From Rhodobacterales bacterium (GTDB lineage: Bacteria; Pseudomonadota; Alphaproteobacteria; Rhizobiales; Stappiaceae): a stretch of DNA of 64,000 nt. Below, one piece after another: positions 1-8,409 of this stretch. The stretch is from contig VIRH01000085.1 in the NCBI GenBank assembly GCA_008107755.1, positions 1 through 64,000 of the forward strand, written 5' to 3'. Positions within the stretch are counted from its first letter, which is position 1. Every line of letters starts with the position of its first letter. The position numbers were made by a program, and so were the translations under genes. A model generated the notes under the pieces. That model worked only from the letters and a program-made list of their open reading frames with translations, made no database searches and was not told the origin of the DNA.

Positions 1-174
1 CCCATAGACCTCCGGCGCATCGATCCAGCGACCGCCCGACTTCAGAACATGAATGATGCCGCTGATCACCCGCCGATCATCGACACGAGCCTTGCCGCGT
101 GTATCGGTCGGCAAAAGCGGCCGCAACCTCGAAAACTGCTCATCGCTGAGCCAGAAGAACCCATCAGACATCAT
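1..174 (-). CDS. IS5-family transposase, N-terminal 58 codons (partial)
   Basis: Reading leftward from the ATG-ATG pair at 174/171, the frame stays open to the window edge. It encodes a start of the type MMSDGFFWLSDEQFSRLRP followed by a stretch ending SGGRWIDAPEVYG. This is the DUF4096-type N-terminal domain of IS5-group DDE transposases, with the conserved aromatic and Arg-Leu-Pro-Leu-Leu-Pro segment and the SGxxW(I/R)D motif. The catalytic DDE core lies outside the window. The second ATG (171) is an equally possible start. Whether the element is intact cannot be judged here. Confidence 0.8.
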   Translation of the reverse strand, partial: MMSDGFFWLSDEQFSRLRPLLPTDTRGKARVDDRRVISGIIHVLKSGGRWIDAPEVYG

Positions 175-245
175 CAAACTCCTGTTCAGGAGCTTGAATC
201 AAACTTCAACTGATTTGCATAGCCATTTTATGGGTCTGAAGCCTA
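1..245 (-). mobile_element. IS5-family insertion sequence, 5' end only (runs off window)
   Basis: The left edge holds the beginning of a transposase gene on the minus strand and about 70 bases of its upstream end. The element is cut by the window edge. The outer end is placed near 245 because sequence unrelated to the transposase leader starts there. This is an estimate, since the partner inverted repeat lies outside the window. Confidence 0.6.
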
Positions 246-383
246 GTCTCGCAGAGCCGCATTGCGCTCGATCGCTTCCAAGATAGACATCGTTCGTGCC
301 TCTATTGTTTGAATTTTACCAGCAAGCCTCAGCCGGCTAAAAAACGAAAATCCTTGTATGGCTGATACAGCGTAGGCTTCTAA

Positions 384-500
384 GCCTTCGGTCAAAACGG
401 CAGCTACGAATACGAAGAGACCACGCAGGTCAACGCCACCGTCACGGCCGGTGGAAATCGTGATATTGATGCGGGCCGATACCTGACGCTTTTTGGCGGC
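384..500 (+). pseudogene. Filamentous-haemagglutinin-like gene remnant
   Basis: The plus strand from 384 reads as a short beta-helix repeat: TTQVNATVTAGGNRDIDAG followed by RYLTLFGG. This is the signature of haemagglutinin repeats in two-partner-secretion exoproteins of the FhaB/CdiA type. A stop codon (381-383) precedes it, and at about 500 the reading runs into antisense transposase sequence. The piece is therefore about 39 codons of a once much larger gene. The assignment rests on this short motif only. No start, transporter gene or toxin end is visible. Confidence 0.6.
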
Positions 501-689
501 GTTCACATGCGCTTGCTCTTTCAACCCATCGGCCCATCGCGTTATCGGCGACGTCCTGTAGCCTTTGAAGTGATGCACCGTTCGTGCATCGTGGATGAAG
601 AGCTTGCGCAAATATCGATTTCCGTGCTTTGAGACGCCGACCAGCTTTGCCTTGCGACCCGTCGTGATCTGTCGCGGAACAAGGCCGAG
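501..689 (-). pseudogene. IS110/IS1111-type transposase C-terminal remnant
   Basis: The minus-strand peptide contains LGLVPRQITTGRKAKLVG then SKHGNRYLRKLFIHDAR and ITRWADGLKEQAHVNAAKK. This is the transposase_20 (C-terminal) part of IS110/IS1111 transposases. The upstream catalytic DEDD half is missing. After about residue 78 of the open frame the sequence stops resembling the family just where the antisense haemagglutinin fragment begins, so the 3' end is lost too. It is a dead fragment next to an intact autotransporter gene. Confidence 0.75.
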
Positions 690-740
690 CTTGGTTGGAT
701 GGAGCCCGCGCTCAACGGGCAACAGACGCTTCTTCCCGGT

Positions 741-3700
741 TCAGAAGCGTATCGACAGCCGAGCATTCAGACCGTGATTTTGAGCTTCGCTCGAAAGCCG
801 GCCGGAGTAGGAAAGATCCAGGCCCGTGTTTTTGCCAAGGTTTACGCCAAGGCCGGCATCGACTTGTGCCGTATCTCTGGAGAAAGGCGCTCCGACGACC
901 GTGAAACTGTCACCGCCGGAGGCGAACGCCTGTTCGAAGGTGGCATTTTGCTCGCTTGCATGCTGCCAGGCAACGCCTGCCTTTGCGGTCGCGTTTGCGC
1001 CAAACAGGTCGAAAGCCGCCGCTGTTCTCAGCCCTATCCAGAAAAAGCCGGTGTCGTCGCTCTGACGGGAGGCGGTCAACGCGGCGGAGCCGCCCATTTC
1101 TGTAAATCCGCCGCTTTCCAGGTGAACCTGGGCAACACCGGCGAAAGGCTCCAGGCTGACACCGCGAACGTCAAACTCATAGCCCATTTCGGCAAAGCCT
1201 TGCGTGGAATAGATCTGCTGATCGGATGTGAGCGACTGCGAAAGCGTGCTCGTGGCGCTCACGTCACGGTCCACATCGGCATCGTTGTAGGCTGCCGCAA
1301 CACCGCCTCTGTAGGTCAATCCGTTCCAGATCCCGCCGGCATAAAAACCGAGATGAAAGCTGTCGGTCCCGGCCCTGGAATTCAGCCGGTCCACCGACAC
1401 GTCCGTGCGGCTGTAGCCTGCCATGACGCCGAGCTTAAGGGCTTGGGAGAGGGGATGGTCATAGCCGAAGAGGAAACCGCCTGTCGTGCTGTCGGCGTCA
1501 AAGGTTCCCTCGTTCGAGCCGTAGTGCCCCCAGTTCCCGATTGCGCTACCCCACAAGCCTGAGCCCGAGGAATCAGTGTCCCGGAGCCGTGTCAGGACCA
1601 TGTCCCGCGTCAGATCGCTGTCGCTCACCAGCACGGAGCGCAAGGTTGCGTTGATCTCGCCCGAGAGACTGTCGAACGCGGCGCGGGCCGCGTGTTCGTC
1701 GGCAACAGTTGCGACCACGGACAGATAGACCGGATTTGTTTTTTCCAAGGATTCGATCGCCGCCGCTGTTGCGGTTTGATTGACCGTTCGGGCGCTCGAA
1801 ACCATGTCGATATCGTTGCGAGACAGCGTCAACGCCACATCATTGCCCGTTCCGGCCGTGTAGTTCAATGAAGCATCCAGGAACATCAGGTTATCTTTGA
1901 CGGCCGCGAACGGACCGGTGACGCCATCCGCGCCATCGTTTTCGATAATGATAAACGGGCCAGTCGGCCCATAGGACCAGTGCGCCGCATCCGTTGGAGA
2001 AAGCACGAGGTCCAGGGTCATGGCACTGATGTCAACGGCCCCATTGACGATGAGCTTGTCGGCGCTTGGCGTTCCGGATTTGTCTCCGTCGACCTCGATT
2101 TCAAGTATTCCCGAACCGGAGAGATCGCCGCTGATCGTCAAGGTGCCGATAGAGTTGCCCGGTTTAATCCGGCCGTTGTTCGTCACGTCTCCGGTTATCG
2201 AGCCATGTCCTCCCAGGATCGCATCTATCAAGACCGATACATCTGCGGCAAGACTTGCCGCCTTCCTCGTGGAATCCGTTCCGACGATCAGCGAGCCGTT
2301 TCTCAAGGTCACGCCGCCAAGGCTGTTTCCGGTCTGGTCAAGATTGAAAGTGCCCGTGCCGGTCAGCGACAAGTGCTGGGTGCTGGTGACGGCCTGCGAA
2401 ACCGTCAGGCTCCCCCCATCGAGGTTCAGAGAACCCGAAGTTCCGACCTTCAATTCGCGGATGGTCCTTGCGCCGTTGCCGGATACCGTCAGATTGCCGC
2501 CGCTCAGATTGATCGAGCTGGTGGATGTCAGAATGGCGCCGCCTATCAGCAGTTCGCCTCCCGAGACCTTCGTTTCACCCGTCAAGGAATACGCACCGGT
2601 CAGGGAAAGAGCACCCGCGCCGAATTTCTCCAGGTTCCCGGCCCCCGAGATTGCGCCGGAATACGAGGCGTCCGCGTCCTGCTTGAAGCGCATCGTCGCA
2701 CCAGCCCCGATGTCGATGCCTCCGAAAATTGTGGCCGTGTCGGCAATCAAAGTCCCGGCCTTGACCGCGGTGCCACCCGAATAGGTGTTGGCGCCCGTAA
2801 GGGTCAGCGTGCCGCTGCCCGACTTCTGCAACATGCCCGCGCCGGAGATCACGTTGGCGTTGGTGACATTGGAGCCTTCGTTGAAGTCCACCACCGCCCC
2901 TGACGAAACCACGACGTTGCCACGGATGGCGGAACTGGAACCGGACAGGGTCCCGGCCTTGACCGCGGTGCCACCCGAATAGGTATTGGTGCCCGTCAGC
3001 GTCAGCGTACCACTGCCCGACTTCTGCAACATGCCCGCGCCGGAAATCGCGTTGGCGTTGGTGACATCAGCGGCTTCGTTGAAGTCCACCATCGATCCGG
3101 AGGAAACCGAGACGTTGCCACGGATGGCGGAACTGGAGCCGGACAGGGTCCCGCCTTCGATAACCGTTCCACCGGAATAGGTGTTGGACCCCGTCAGGAT
3201 CAGCGCGCCGCCTCCGGTTTTTTTCAGACCGCCCGCTCCTTCGATCGCTGCAGCGTGGGTCGTATCGGCGGTCTGGTCGAATAGCAGGGTCGCCCCGCTC
3301 GATATGGTCGTTATGCCGGCAATGCTGCCGCCTTCGAGTTTCAGAACACCCGAGGAAACGGTCCATGCCTTTGTCGACGTCGTATTGCCGGTTAACGTCC
3401 AGGTCGCGGTTCCGGTCTTTTCGTAAGAGCCGAAACCGCTGAACGTTCCGCCAAGGCCTGACAGAGCGAAATCGGCATCGTTGCCCCCTCCGAGTTTCAG
3501 AACGTCGGTCGATCCACTATGGGCGATGCCGCCCGTGAGCGTGGCGACCGATCCGCCCGAGGTGGCCTGAAGTTCAAGCGAATTGGTGCCACCCGTAAAC
3601 GCGATCGCGCGTCCATCCGAGCCAGCGCGCCCAGTATCTCGAATATCTGGATTGCTCCTTAATGCACCGCCCACGCCACCGGCAAGACTGGCATCACCGG

Positions 3701-4511
3701 TCAGGACAACATTGATATTGGCGCCTTTCACACCGTTGCCCGCATTTCCGCCTTTGGAAATCTGATCTTCTGTTATCGTCGTACCGCGATCACCACCATC
3801 GCCACCGGAGACGTTGCCCTGGATAACCACGGTGACAGGCGATGCATGACCCGTTGCCAGGATGCCGTCCCCACCATCTCCGCCATCATTATATCTACCG
3901 TAATTACCGTCTCCACCCTTGCCGCCATCGCCACCGGTGACGGTGGCACCGATCGTGTGGGTGCCGCTGGTGTTGTTCAGGACGAGACCGTAACCGCCGC
4001 TCCCTCCACCTCCGGAATAGTGGCTAAGATTGTCCCCACCTCCACCGCCTGCCCCACCGGCAATGGTGCCACTTGTCACGTTCAAGGAAGAAGAGCCGGT
4101 CGCAACGGTGCCAAATCCGCCCCCTCCGCCGCCGCCAGCGCCGTAATTGGAATTCGTATCGGGGGCATCGCCACCACTTGTGCCCTCTATGGAAAGCGTA
4201 CCGCTTTCCAGCGCGGCGCCGTCGCCGCTATAGCCATGCGTGCCGCCAGCGCCTCCGTCGCGATCTCCTTTGCGGGAGGCGCCCACGCCGCCTGTGTCCC
4301 CGGCACCGCCGCCGCCAGCGCCTGTTACGTTGTTATCAGGAACGCTCGCGTTGCCACCGGCCCCTGTTAGCGACGCGGTGCCCGGCCGCTCGCCGGAATT
4401 AGAAAAGCCACCTACGCCTCCGTCACCGGGGGCGGCCATGGCGGAAGACACCAGTGCGGAAGAAAGCAACAGGGCGGCATGTAGCCGCGAAGGACGCGTC
4501 CGAAAGAGCAT
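741..4511 (-). CDS. Autotransporter (type Va) with glycine-rich passenger
   Basis: This 1256-aa protein starts with a signal peptide (RLHAALLLSSALVSSAMA, cut near residue 27). Residues 28 to about 290 are extremely Gly-rich with many GAGGGGG-type stretches. Residues about 290-620 form beta-helix repeats including passenger-associated transport repeats such as SGSGTLTLTGTNTYSGGT. Residues about 980-1256 are an outer-membrane beta-barrel of the autotransporter family, starting near GSGLWGSAIGNWGHYG and ending in Phe (SIRF), the usual C-terminal residue read by the BAM complex. The passenger is probably displayed on or released from the cell surface as an adhesin. No protease or lipase catalytic motif is seen. 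It sits between transposon debris and a repeat-rich gap, consistent with acquisition by transfer. Confidence 0.9.
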   Translation of the reverse strand: MLFRTRPSRLHAALLLSSALVSSAMAAPGDGGVGGFSNSGERPGTASLTGAGGNASVPDNNVTGAGGGGAGDTGGVGASRKGDRDGGAGGTHGYSGDGAALESGTLSIEGTSGGDAPDTNSNYGAGGGGGGGFGTVATGSSSLNVTSGTIAGGAGGGGGDNLSHYSGGGGSGGYGLVLNNTSGTHTIGATVTGGDGGKGGDGNYGRYNDGGDGGDGILATGHASPVTVVIQGNVSGGDGGDRGTTITEDQISKGGNAGNGVKGANINVVLTGDASLAGGVGGALRSNPDIRDTGRAGSDGRAIAFTGGTNSLELQATSGGSVATLTGGIAHSGSTDVLKLGGGNDADFALSGLGGTFSGFGSYEKTGTATWTLTGNTTSTKAWTVSSGVLKLEGGSIAGITTISSGATLLFDQTADTTHAAAIEGAGGLKKTGGGALILTGSNTYSGGTVIEGGTLSGSSSAIRGNVSVSSGSMVDFNEAADVTNANAISGAGMLQKSGSGTLTLTGTNTYSGGTAVKAGTLSGSSSAIRGNVVVSSGAVVDFNEGSNVTNANVISGAGMLQKSGSGTLTLTGANTYSGGTAVKAGTLIADTATIFGGIDIGAGATMRFKQDADASYSGAISGAGNLEKFGAGALSLTGAYSLTGETKVSGGELLIGGAILTSTSSINLSGGNLTVSGNGARTIRELKVGTSGSLNLDGGSLTVSQAVTSTQHLSLTGTGTFNLDQTGNSLGGVTLRNGSLIVGTDSTRKAASLAADVSVLIDAILGGHGSITGDVTNNGRIKPGNSIGTLTISGDLSGSGILEIEVDGDKSGTPSADKLIVNGAVDISAMTLDLVLSPTDAAHWSYGPTGPFIIIENDGADGVTGPFAAVKDNLMFLDASLNYTAGTGNDVALTLSRNDIDMVSSARTVNQTATAAAIESLEKTNPVYLSVVATVADEHAARAAFDSLSGEINATLRSVLVSDSDLTRDMVLTRLRDTDSSGSGLWGSAIGNWGHYGSNEGTFDADSTTGGFLFGYDHPLSQALKLGVMAGYSRTDVSVDRLNSRAGTDSFHLGFYAGGIWNGLTYRGGVAAAYNDADVDRDVSATSTLSQSLTSDQQIYSTQGFAEMGYEFDVRGVSLEPFAGVAQVHLESGGFTEMGGSAALTASRQSDDTGFFWIGLRTAAAFDLFGANATAKAGVAWQHASEQNATFEQAFASGGDSFTVVGAPFSRDTAQVDAGLGVNLGKNTGLDLSYSGRLSSEAQNHGLNARLSIRF
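2752..3345. repeat. 198-bp (66-codon) tandem repeats inside the autotransporter gene
   Basis: Near-identical units begin at 2752, 2950 and 3148, each 198 bases and in frame. The first two are almost identical over their length; the third diverges. Each unit encodes one passenger repeat with the NTYSGGT core. Such DNA repeats allow slippage or recombination that changes passenger length. Confidence 0.85.
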
Positions 4512-4994
4512 TTATGTTGTCTCAGAGTACGTGGCGCGAAGGGCGGACCGGCAAGACACATCGGGTCCTCCGCCTCTGCTTCGAAAGGCCGGACGGCGCT
4601 GCATGGCCTTGCGTGATCGGGAGGCAGGGACGAAAGCGGGCAAACCAGGGAAAAGAGAGCCGCGCGGCGTTGCGCTGCAGGCTCTCGTGAGCTGACAGGT
4701 CAGCAAATCGGGGCATGGGGTCTTCCTGGCGGTTTCAGGTGGAGCCAGGCGGATGCAAGGGATCGTTGCTGCGCGCGCCGGCCCCGCGATTGATTTTCTG
4801 CACGAGCCTTGGTTCGAAACAGCTTCGTGCCGTTTCTCGAGGTGAGGCGCTATCCCCTGTTTAGGGGTTTTTGTTCGATTTCAATCCCTTGTCGAGCCCG
4901 AGCGTCGTCAGCGCCGGGCGGCTGGACACACCTCATTTTCGGAAGAATGGCGTCCGTGTCAGAACCTCAAAGCTCAATTTCATGGATCCGTACC

Positions 4995-5070
4995 CTAGTC
5001 ACCTGAATCTGAAGTTCGTCACATTGTTCAGCCCTCTCAGAACGAACTTCAGATTCAAAAAGATGACTAG
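4995..5070. repeat. Palindromic intergenic element with CTAG ends
   Basis: The left arm at 4995-5019 and the right arm at 5042-5070 are inverted copies. They share CTAGTCA at the tips and TGAATCTGAAGTTCGT toward the loop, and the right arm carries a few extra bases. The loop is about 22 bases. The structure resembles the small mobile palindromes scattered between genes in rhizobial genomes, but I cannot assign it to a named family. Confidence 0.75.
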
Positions 5071-5088
5071 CAAGTTTATGTTTCTATT

Positions 5089-5156
5089 GTGGTTTTCGAA
5101 TATGAATTACGATCCGGTGGTCGCCGCAAAAATGAGGCGTATTTCAAATTCACCAC
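5089..5156. repeat. Second imperfect palindrome
   Basis: The left arm (5089-5111) and right arm (5137-5156) begin and end with GTGG/CCAC and share GAAT and TACG blocks when one is inverted. It lies 18 bases beyond the first palindrome, and another CTAG follows at 5157. The two may form one composite element from 4995 to about 5160. Confidence 0.5.
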
Positions 5157-5310
5157 ACTAGTCCTTTGCATCACTCAATTTGATTTTCTGCAAGCGGCGA
5201 CGTCGAATGGTTCCCCGCTCGACGGCGGAGATGACGGGTCAGGGGTGGCCGGTCTGCGCAGGCGGTTCCGCGGCAAGCTGGGCTCGCACCAGCGGCACAC
5301 TGACCACCCA

Positions 5311-5348
5311 AAGAAAAGAGCCCGGCAGCCTGAGGGCGTAAGGCTCTT
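5311..5348 (-). terminator. Terminator-like hairpin after the serine hydrolase (copy of the 6872-6913 hairpin)
   Basis: On the minus strand the arms AAGAGCC and GGCTCTT pair around a loop, followed by a short T/C run. The region and its flank closely match 6872-6960, so this is a duplicated gene end. The stem is shorter than in the other copy. Confidence 0.6.
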
Positions 5349-5374
5349 CGGTCAGGTCTTGTGAGACACTGAAC

Positions 5375-5478
5375 TCATGGGTTTCGGTTCAGGCGCGAGG
5401 CCGGGCCGAGGTCGATGAGCTGGGTTCTCCCGGGGCATTGCCGATGCCGTTGGTGCCGGCGGCCAGGCTCGCGCGGCA
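5375..5478 (-). pseudogene. Decayed copy of a gene 3' end (paralogue of 6950-7408)
   Basis: The minus strand encodes GTNGIGNAPGE, then after a one-base frameshift TQLIDLGPASRLN. The latter is identical to the C-terminus of the truncated gene at 6950-7408. The match continues through the downstream terminator. Upstream the similarity ends at the stop codon of the serine hydrolase gene (5480). It is a relic of duplication or recombination and cannot encode a functional protein. Confidence 0.75.
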
Positions 5479-5479
5479 C

Positions 5480-6583
5480 TCAGCGCGGCGCCAGGGCGGC
5501 GATCAGTTCGTTGACGGTGGCCGCCATTTCCATGCTTGCGGAAAAGTTGAACTGGTTAATGGCCATGAAGACGCCGACACCGCGGCTCGGGGCGAAGGCC
5601 AGGTAGCTGAAAATCCCGTGGCTGCCGCCGGCCTTCTGGACGATGAGCGGACGGTCGCCCTCCGGCATCATTATGACCCAGCCAAGGCCCATGGCATCCA
5701 TGTGACCGGATTCGTCGAGACCGTAGACCGGGTTCCGTCCATCCCGCATCGCCCAGGCCGCATGACTAAGGGCGCGTGCTTCCATATCTTCTTTGCCGAA
5801 ACGGTCGAGGTTCCACTCCAGATAGCGCAGCATGTCGTTGGCGGTGGTGTAGAGCTGCGACGCACCCGATCGGTTCGGAATCAGCCCCCCCGGGTCCATC
5901 GGGTTGCCATTCCAGTCGTAACCGGTCATGACCATGCCCTCCGGACGGGCATAGCCCGTTGCGGTCAGGCCTATCGGGTCGAGGACCTTTTCCTTCAACA
6001 GGGCGTCGTAAGGCATATCCGCCGCCTTGGAGAGGGCCATGGCAAGGAGGTCGAAACCGATATTGGAGTAGAGCAGTCCGGTTCCAGGCGTGAACAGCAG
6101 GTCTGCCTCTTTCAGATTGGCGGCGAACGACGCATCGCTGTATTTCTCCACTCCTTTGATCTGATCGAGTTCGCGCGCCAGGCCGCTTCCGTGGGTCGCC
6201 AGGTCGAGAAGCCGGATCGGCTGGCCGCCTCGCTCCGGCAACGTATCGACCAGATCGATCAGCGGCGCCGCCGGATCCGTGAGAGCCACTGTTCCGTCTG
6301 CGACAAGGCGGGCGAGCGTCAAGCCCGTGAACGACTTGGTGATCGAACCGACGCCGATCGCCGTCTCCGCATCCGGCGTCACCCCATTGCCTTTCCCGGT
6401 CTCGCCGGCGCCGAACACCGCTTTCTTTCCGTCGCGCACGGCGCCGATCACCACGCCCGGCACGCCGGTATCGAGGTGGAAGATTTCCGCGGTGAATTCC
6501 AGTGTCTCGGAAAGAAGCGCGTCCTGAGCCGCGGCTGGCGTCGCAGCTGTGAAGAGAGCAAGAGTGACGGCTTTATAGTTCAT
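5480..6583 (-). CDS. Secreted serine hydrolase, beta-lactamase/DD-peptidase fold
   Basis: This 367-aa protein has a signal peptide (NYKAVTLALFTAATPAAAQ). The fold of class C beta-lactamases, DD-peptidases and esterases (PF00144) is indicated by Ser80-x-x-Lys83 in GSITKSFTG, Tyr172-Ser-Asn174 in LLYSNIG, and a late His-x-Gly in KAGGSHGIF in place of KTG. The ATG at 6583 was chosen because AGGA lies 8 bases upstream and a signal peptide follows; the frame extends further without support. The substrate cannot be told: peptidase, esterase and beta-lactamase activities all occur in the family. It stands alone, flanked by gene debris. Confidence 0.85.
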   Translation of the reverse strand: MNYKAVTLALFTAATPAAAQDALLSETLEFTAEIFHLDTGVPGVVIGAVRDGKKAVFGAGETGKGNGVTPDAETAIGVGSITKSFTGLTLARLVADGTVALTDPAAPLIDLVDTLPERGGQPIRLLDLATHGSGLARELDQIKGVEKYSDASFAANLKEADLLFTPGTGLLYSNIGFDLLAMALSKAADMPYDALLKEKVLDPIGLTATGYARPEGMVMTGYDWNGNPMDPGGLIPNRSGASQLYTTANDMLRYLEWNLDRFGKEDMEARALSHAAWAMRDGRNPVYGLDESGHMDAMGLGWVIMMPEGDRPLIVQKAGGSHGIFSYLAFAPSRGVGVFMAINQFNFSASMEMAATVNELIAALAPR

Positions 6584-6871
6584 GAAGATATCCTGTTCGG
6601 TTGATCGTTCCACCGCATCCCGTAATTGCGTCGACCGCACCGTAGCCCTGCAATAAGTACCCAGGCCAGAGAAATGCGGTTTCGGTGCGCATCCCTCGCG
6701 CTGAAGGAAAGCCTGCATAGGGTTCCGGACAACAGCTTGCCGAACCTCCCGATCGCCGCAAGAACATGCGGGCTCCAGCCTGGAGGCACGGGATCAGCAG
6801 TCCGGGCGCGACGATGGCCGGCGGCGCGGCCGACACGCCGGAGCATGCCGGGAAAGGATGTCGCCGGCCTG
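6584..6871. other. Gap without recognisable gene
   Basis: About 290 bases upstream of the serine hydrolase. No credible coding frame or RNA is recognised. The serine hydrolase promoter should lie here, but no strong consensus is seen. Confidence 0.5.
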
Positions 6872-6913
6872 CAAAAAAGAAAAGACCCCGGCAGCCGGAG
6901 CTACCGGGGTCTT
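6872..6913 (-). terminator. Rho-independent terminator of the truncated gene at 6950
   Basis: Arms AAGACCCCGG (6882-6891) and CCGGGGTCTT (6904-6913) pair perfectly over 10 bp. On the minus strand the hairpin is followed by a T-rich run (6872-6881). It serves the now truncated gene just upstream. Confidence 0.85.
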
Positions 6914-6949
6914 CGCTCAGGTCTTGGGAGAACCTTGGGTCGGGAACCT

Positions 6950-7408
6950 TTAGTTCAGGCGCGATGCCGGGCCGAGGTCGATTAGCTGGGTTTCGCCCGC
7001 GGCGTCGTCGACGCCGTCGTTGTCGGTCACCAGGAACAGGCGGCCGTCGGCGGTAATCGTCAGGCCTTCCGGCTTCTTGAGGATCCAGCCTTCGCCCTTG
7101 GCGGCCGGCGTCACGCCTTTCAGCGAAACGGTCGTGATCTGCTTGATCGCCGCGTCTTCGCCACCCTTGTTGTCACGCTCCAGAATGGCGAAGTCGCCAT
7201 CGCTCAGCGACACGATCTCCGACAGGCCGACCCAGCCGCCGGCAACGGTCTTCGGCGCGTCGAGCGGATAGTGGACGAAGCCCCAGGATTTTTCCGCCGG
7301 GTTGTAGATGGCGATCTTGGTCATGCCCTTCGGATCGTCCTTCCACTCGCGCTGGACAGCGACGGCGGCAAGGGCGGAGAGGGCGCCCCAGCCGATCGGC
7401 GCGCCTTT
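6950..7408 (-). pseudogene. 5'-truncated esterase-like phytase-family gene
   Basis: The minus strand encodes GAPIGWGALSALAAVAVQ, REWKDDPKGMTKIAIYNP, PEGLTITADGRLFLVTDNDG and the end LIDLGPASRLN. This resembles the C-terminal third of the 'esterase-like activity of phytase' beta-propeller family (PF13449). The frame is open only to a stop at 7460-7462. Family resemblance fades above about 7408, and no start codon or signal peptide exists there. An internal ATG at 7324 could give 124 aa, but this would be only part of a propeller. I call it a relic with its terminator preserved. Confidence 0.7.
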
Positions 7409-7596
7409 TCCGGCTCGGTGTCGGAGACAACAGACGGCAGGAGACAGTTCTTTCCCGAGCTATCCGGAGGACGCCAAGCGGGCGTTGAAAAGCCGCGTCA
7501 AAGCATTGACCTATGCGAAAGCATAGCTCTGCCTGCTTTTCCTTGCTTTTCTGTGCCCGATTGACGCCGCAAAACTCAATTTTATGGGCCCACCCC

Positions 7597-7788
7597 CTAG
7601 GCGGCTGCTTCAAGTCCGGCAATGTCGATCTTGCTCATCGTCATCAACACGGCGGTTACCCTGCCGGCACGCTCTCGGTCACCCGCACGCATCAGACGGG
7701 GCAAAGCCTTGGGCACGATCTGCCAGTGAACGCCGAAACGATCTTTCAGCCATCCGCATTTGCCTTCTTCGCCGCCATCGGCGAGGAG
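7597..7788 (-). pseudogene. VOC/PhnB-like protein, C-terminal remnant
   Basis: In a frame different from tetR, the minus strand reads GGEEGKCGWLKDRFGVHWQI then VPKALPRLMRAGDRERAG and MTMSKIDIAGLEAAA-stop. This is the C-terminus of the PhnB/3-demethylubiquinone-methyltransferase-like VOC family, with the CGWLKDRFG(V/L)xWQ(I/V)VP block. The N-terminal two thirds are missing, and the 5' end runs directly into the 3' end of tetR. A deletion most likely fused two adjacent genes, since TetR-VOC pairs are common. Confidence 0.8.
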
Positions 7789-8399
7789 GCCGCGAACAGC
7801 AGTTCGACGTATCTCCTCAGGTGATCGATGCTTTCGGCAGCAATTTTCGGATCATTTCCAGCCTTTGCGACGACGAAGGCGCCCTGAAGGACGGCTTGGG
7901 TGTGCAGCGCGAGGCTTTCGGCTGAAAACGGAAGATCGATGCCACGTGCGGCCGCAGCCGCTTCGATGTCTGCGGCAAGCGTGGCGGCGTGACCGGTAAT
8001 GCTTCGGTTGCAGGCGTTCCGAATTTCAGGACTGGTGTCGTAGACGTCCTGAACCATCGTTCCGACGAGGCAGGTGATTTCAGGCACGCTGCCTTCCACG
8101 AGCACTTTGCGGAAATCGATATAGCCGAGGATACGGTCCAGCGGATCGCAGTGGCGGTGATAGGGCGCTTGCTCGAACAGCTCCCCGGTCGTTTGCGACC
8201 AGTAATCGGCTGCGGCGACCGCAAGATCGTCCTTCGTCTTGAAATGATGAAAGAAAGCGCCCTTGGTAACTCCGGCCTCGCTACACAGATCATCCACGGT
8301 TGTGGCCGTGTACCCTTTGATGCGGATGACGCGCAAAGCGGCATCGAGCAGCTTCTGACGCGCGTCGTTTTTTTTCGGGGCGCTTGCAATCCTGTCCAT
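7746..8399 (-). CDS. TetR/AcrR family repressor with an altered C-terminus
   Basis: This 217-aa protein has an N-terminal helix-turn-helix (residues about 10-60), including GYTATTVDDLCSEAGVTKGA and FFHHFKTKDDL, typical of the AcrR/NemR-like TetR group. It has an all-alpha ligand domain ending RRYVELLFAA. The last dozen residues (SPMAAKKANADG) come from the VOC remnant read in another frame, so the native stop was deleted. The regulator is probably still functional because the fold is complete. The ATG at 8399 fits family length better than the upstream extension to 8480. A dyad at 8410-8427 just upstream suggests autorepression. Its usual target gene is the destroyed VOC neighbour. Confidence 0.85.
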   Translation of the reverse strand: MDRIASAPKKNDARQKLLDAALRVIRIKGYTATTVDDLCSEAGVTKGAFFHHFKTKDDLAVAAADYWSQTTGELFEQAPYHRHCDPLDRILGYIDFRKVLVEGSVPEITCLVGTMVQDVYDTSPEIRNACNRSITGHAATLAADIEAAAAARGIDLPFSAESLALHTQAVLQGAFVVAKAGNDPKIAAESIDHLRRYVELLFAASSPMAAKKANADG

Positions 8400-8409
8400 G
8401 AAAACGAAA

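Larger units (their letters stand above)
4512..5310. other. Long non-coding gap upstream of the autotransporter
   Basis: About 800 bases without a convincing gene on either strand. It presumably contains the autotransporter promoter, but I see no clear -35/-10 pair. The second half holds two palindromic elements (4995-5070 and 5089-5156). Short open frames on both strands lack ribosome binding sites and family resemblance. Confidence 0.6.

Noticed and set aside
243..500. Open tail of the transposase frame running to 243
   Set aside because: The residues after about 78 of that frame do not resemble IS110 transposases and are antisense to haemagglutinin-like sequence. The frame continues by chance.
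5438..6604. Plus-strand frame of about 390 codons over the serine hydrolase
   Set aside because: It is a shadow of a gene with a visible signal peptide and active-site motifs.
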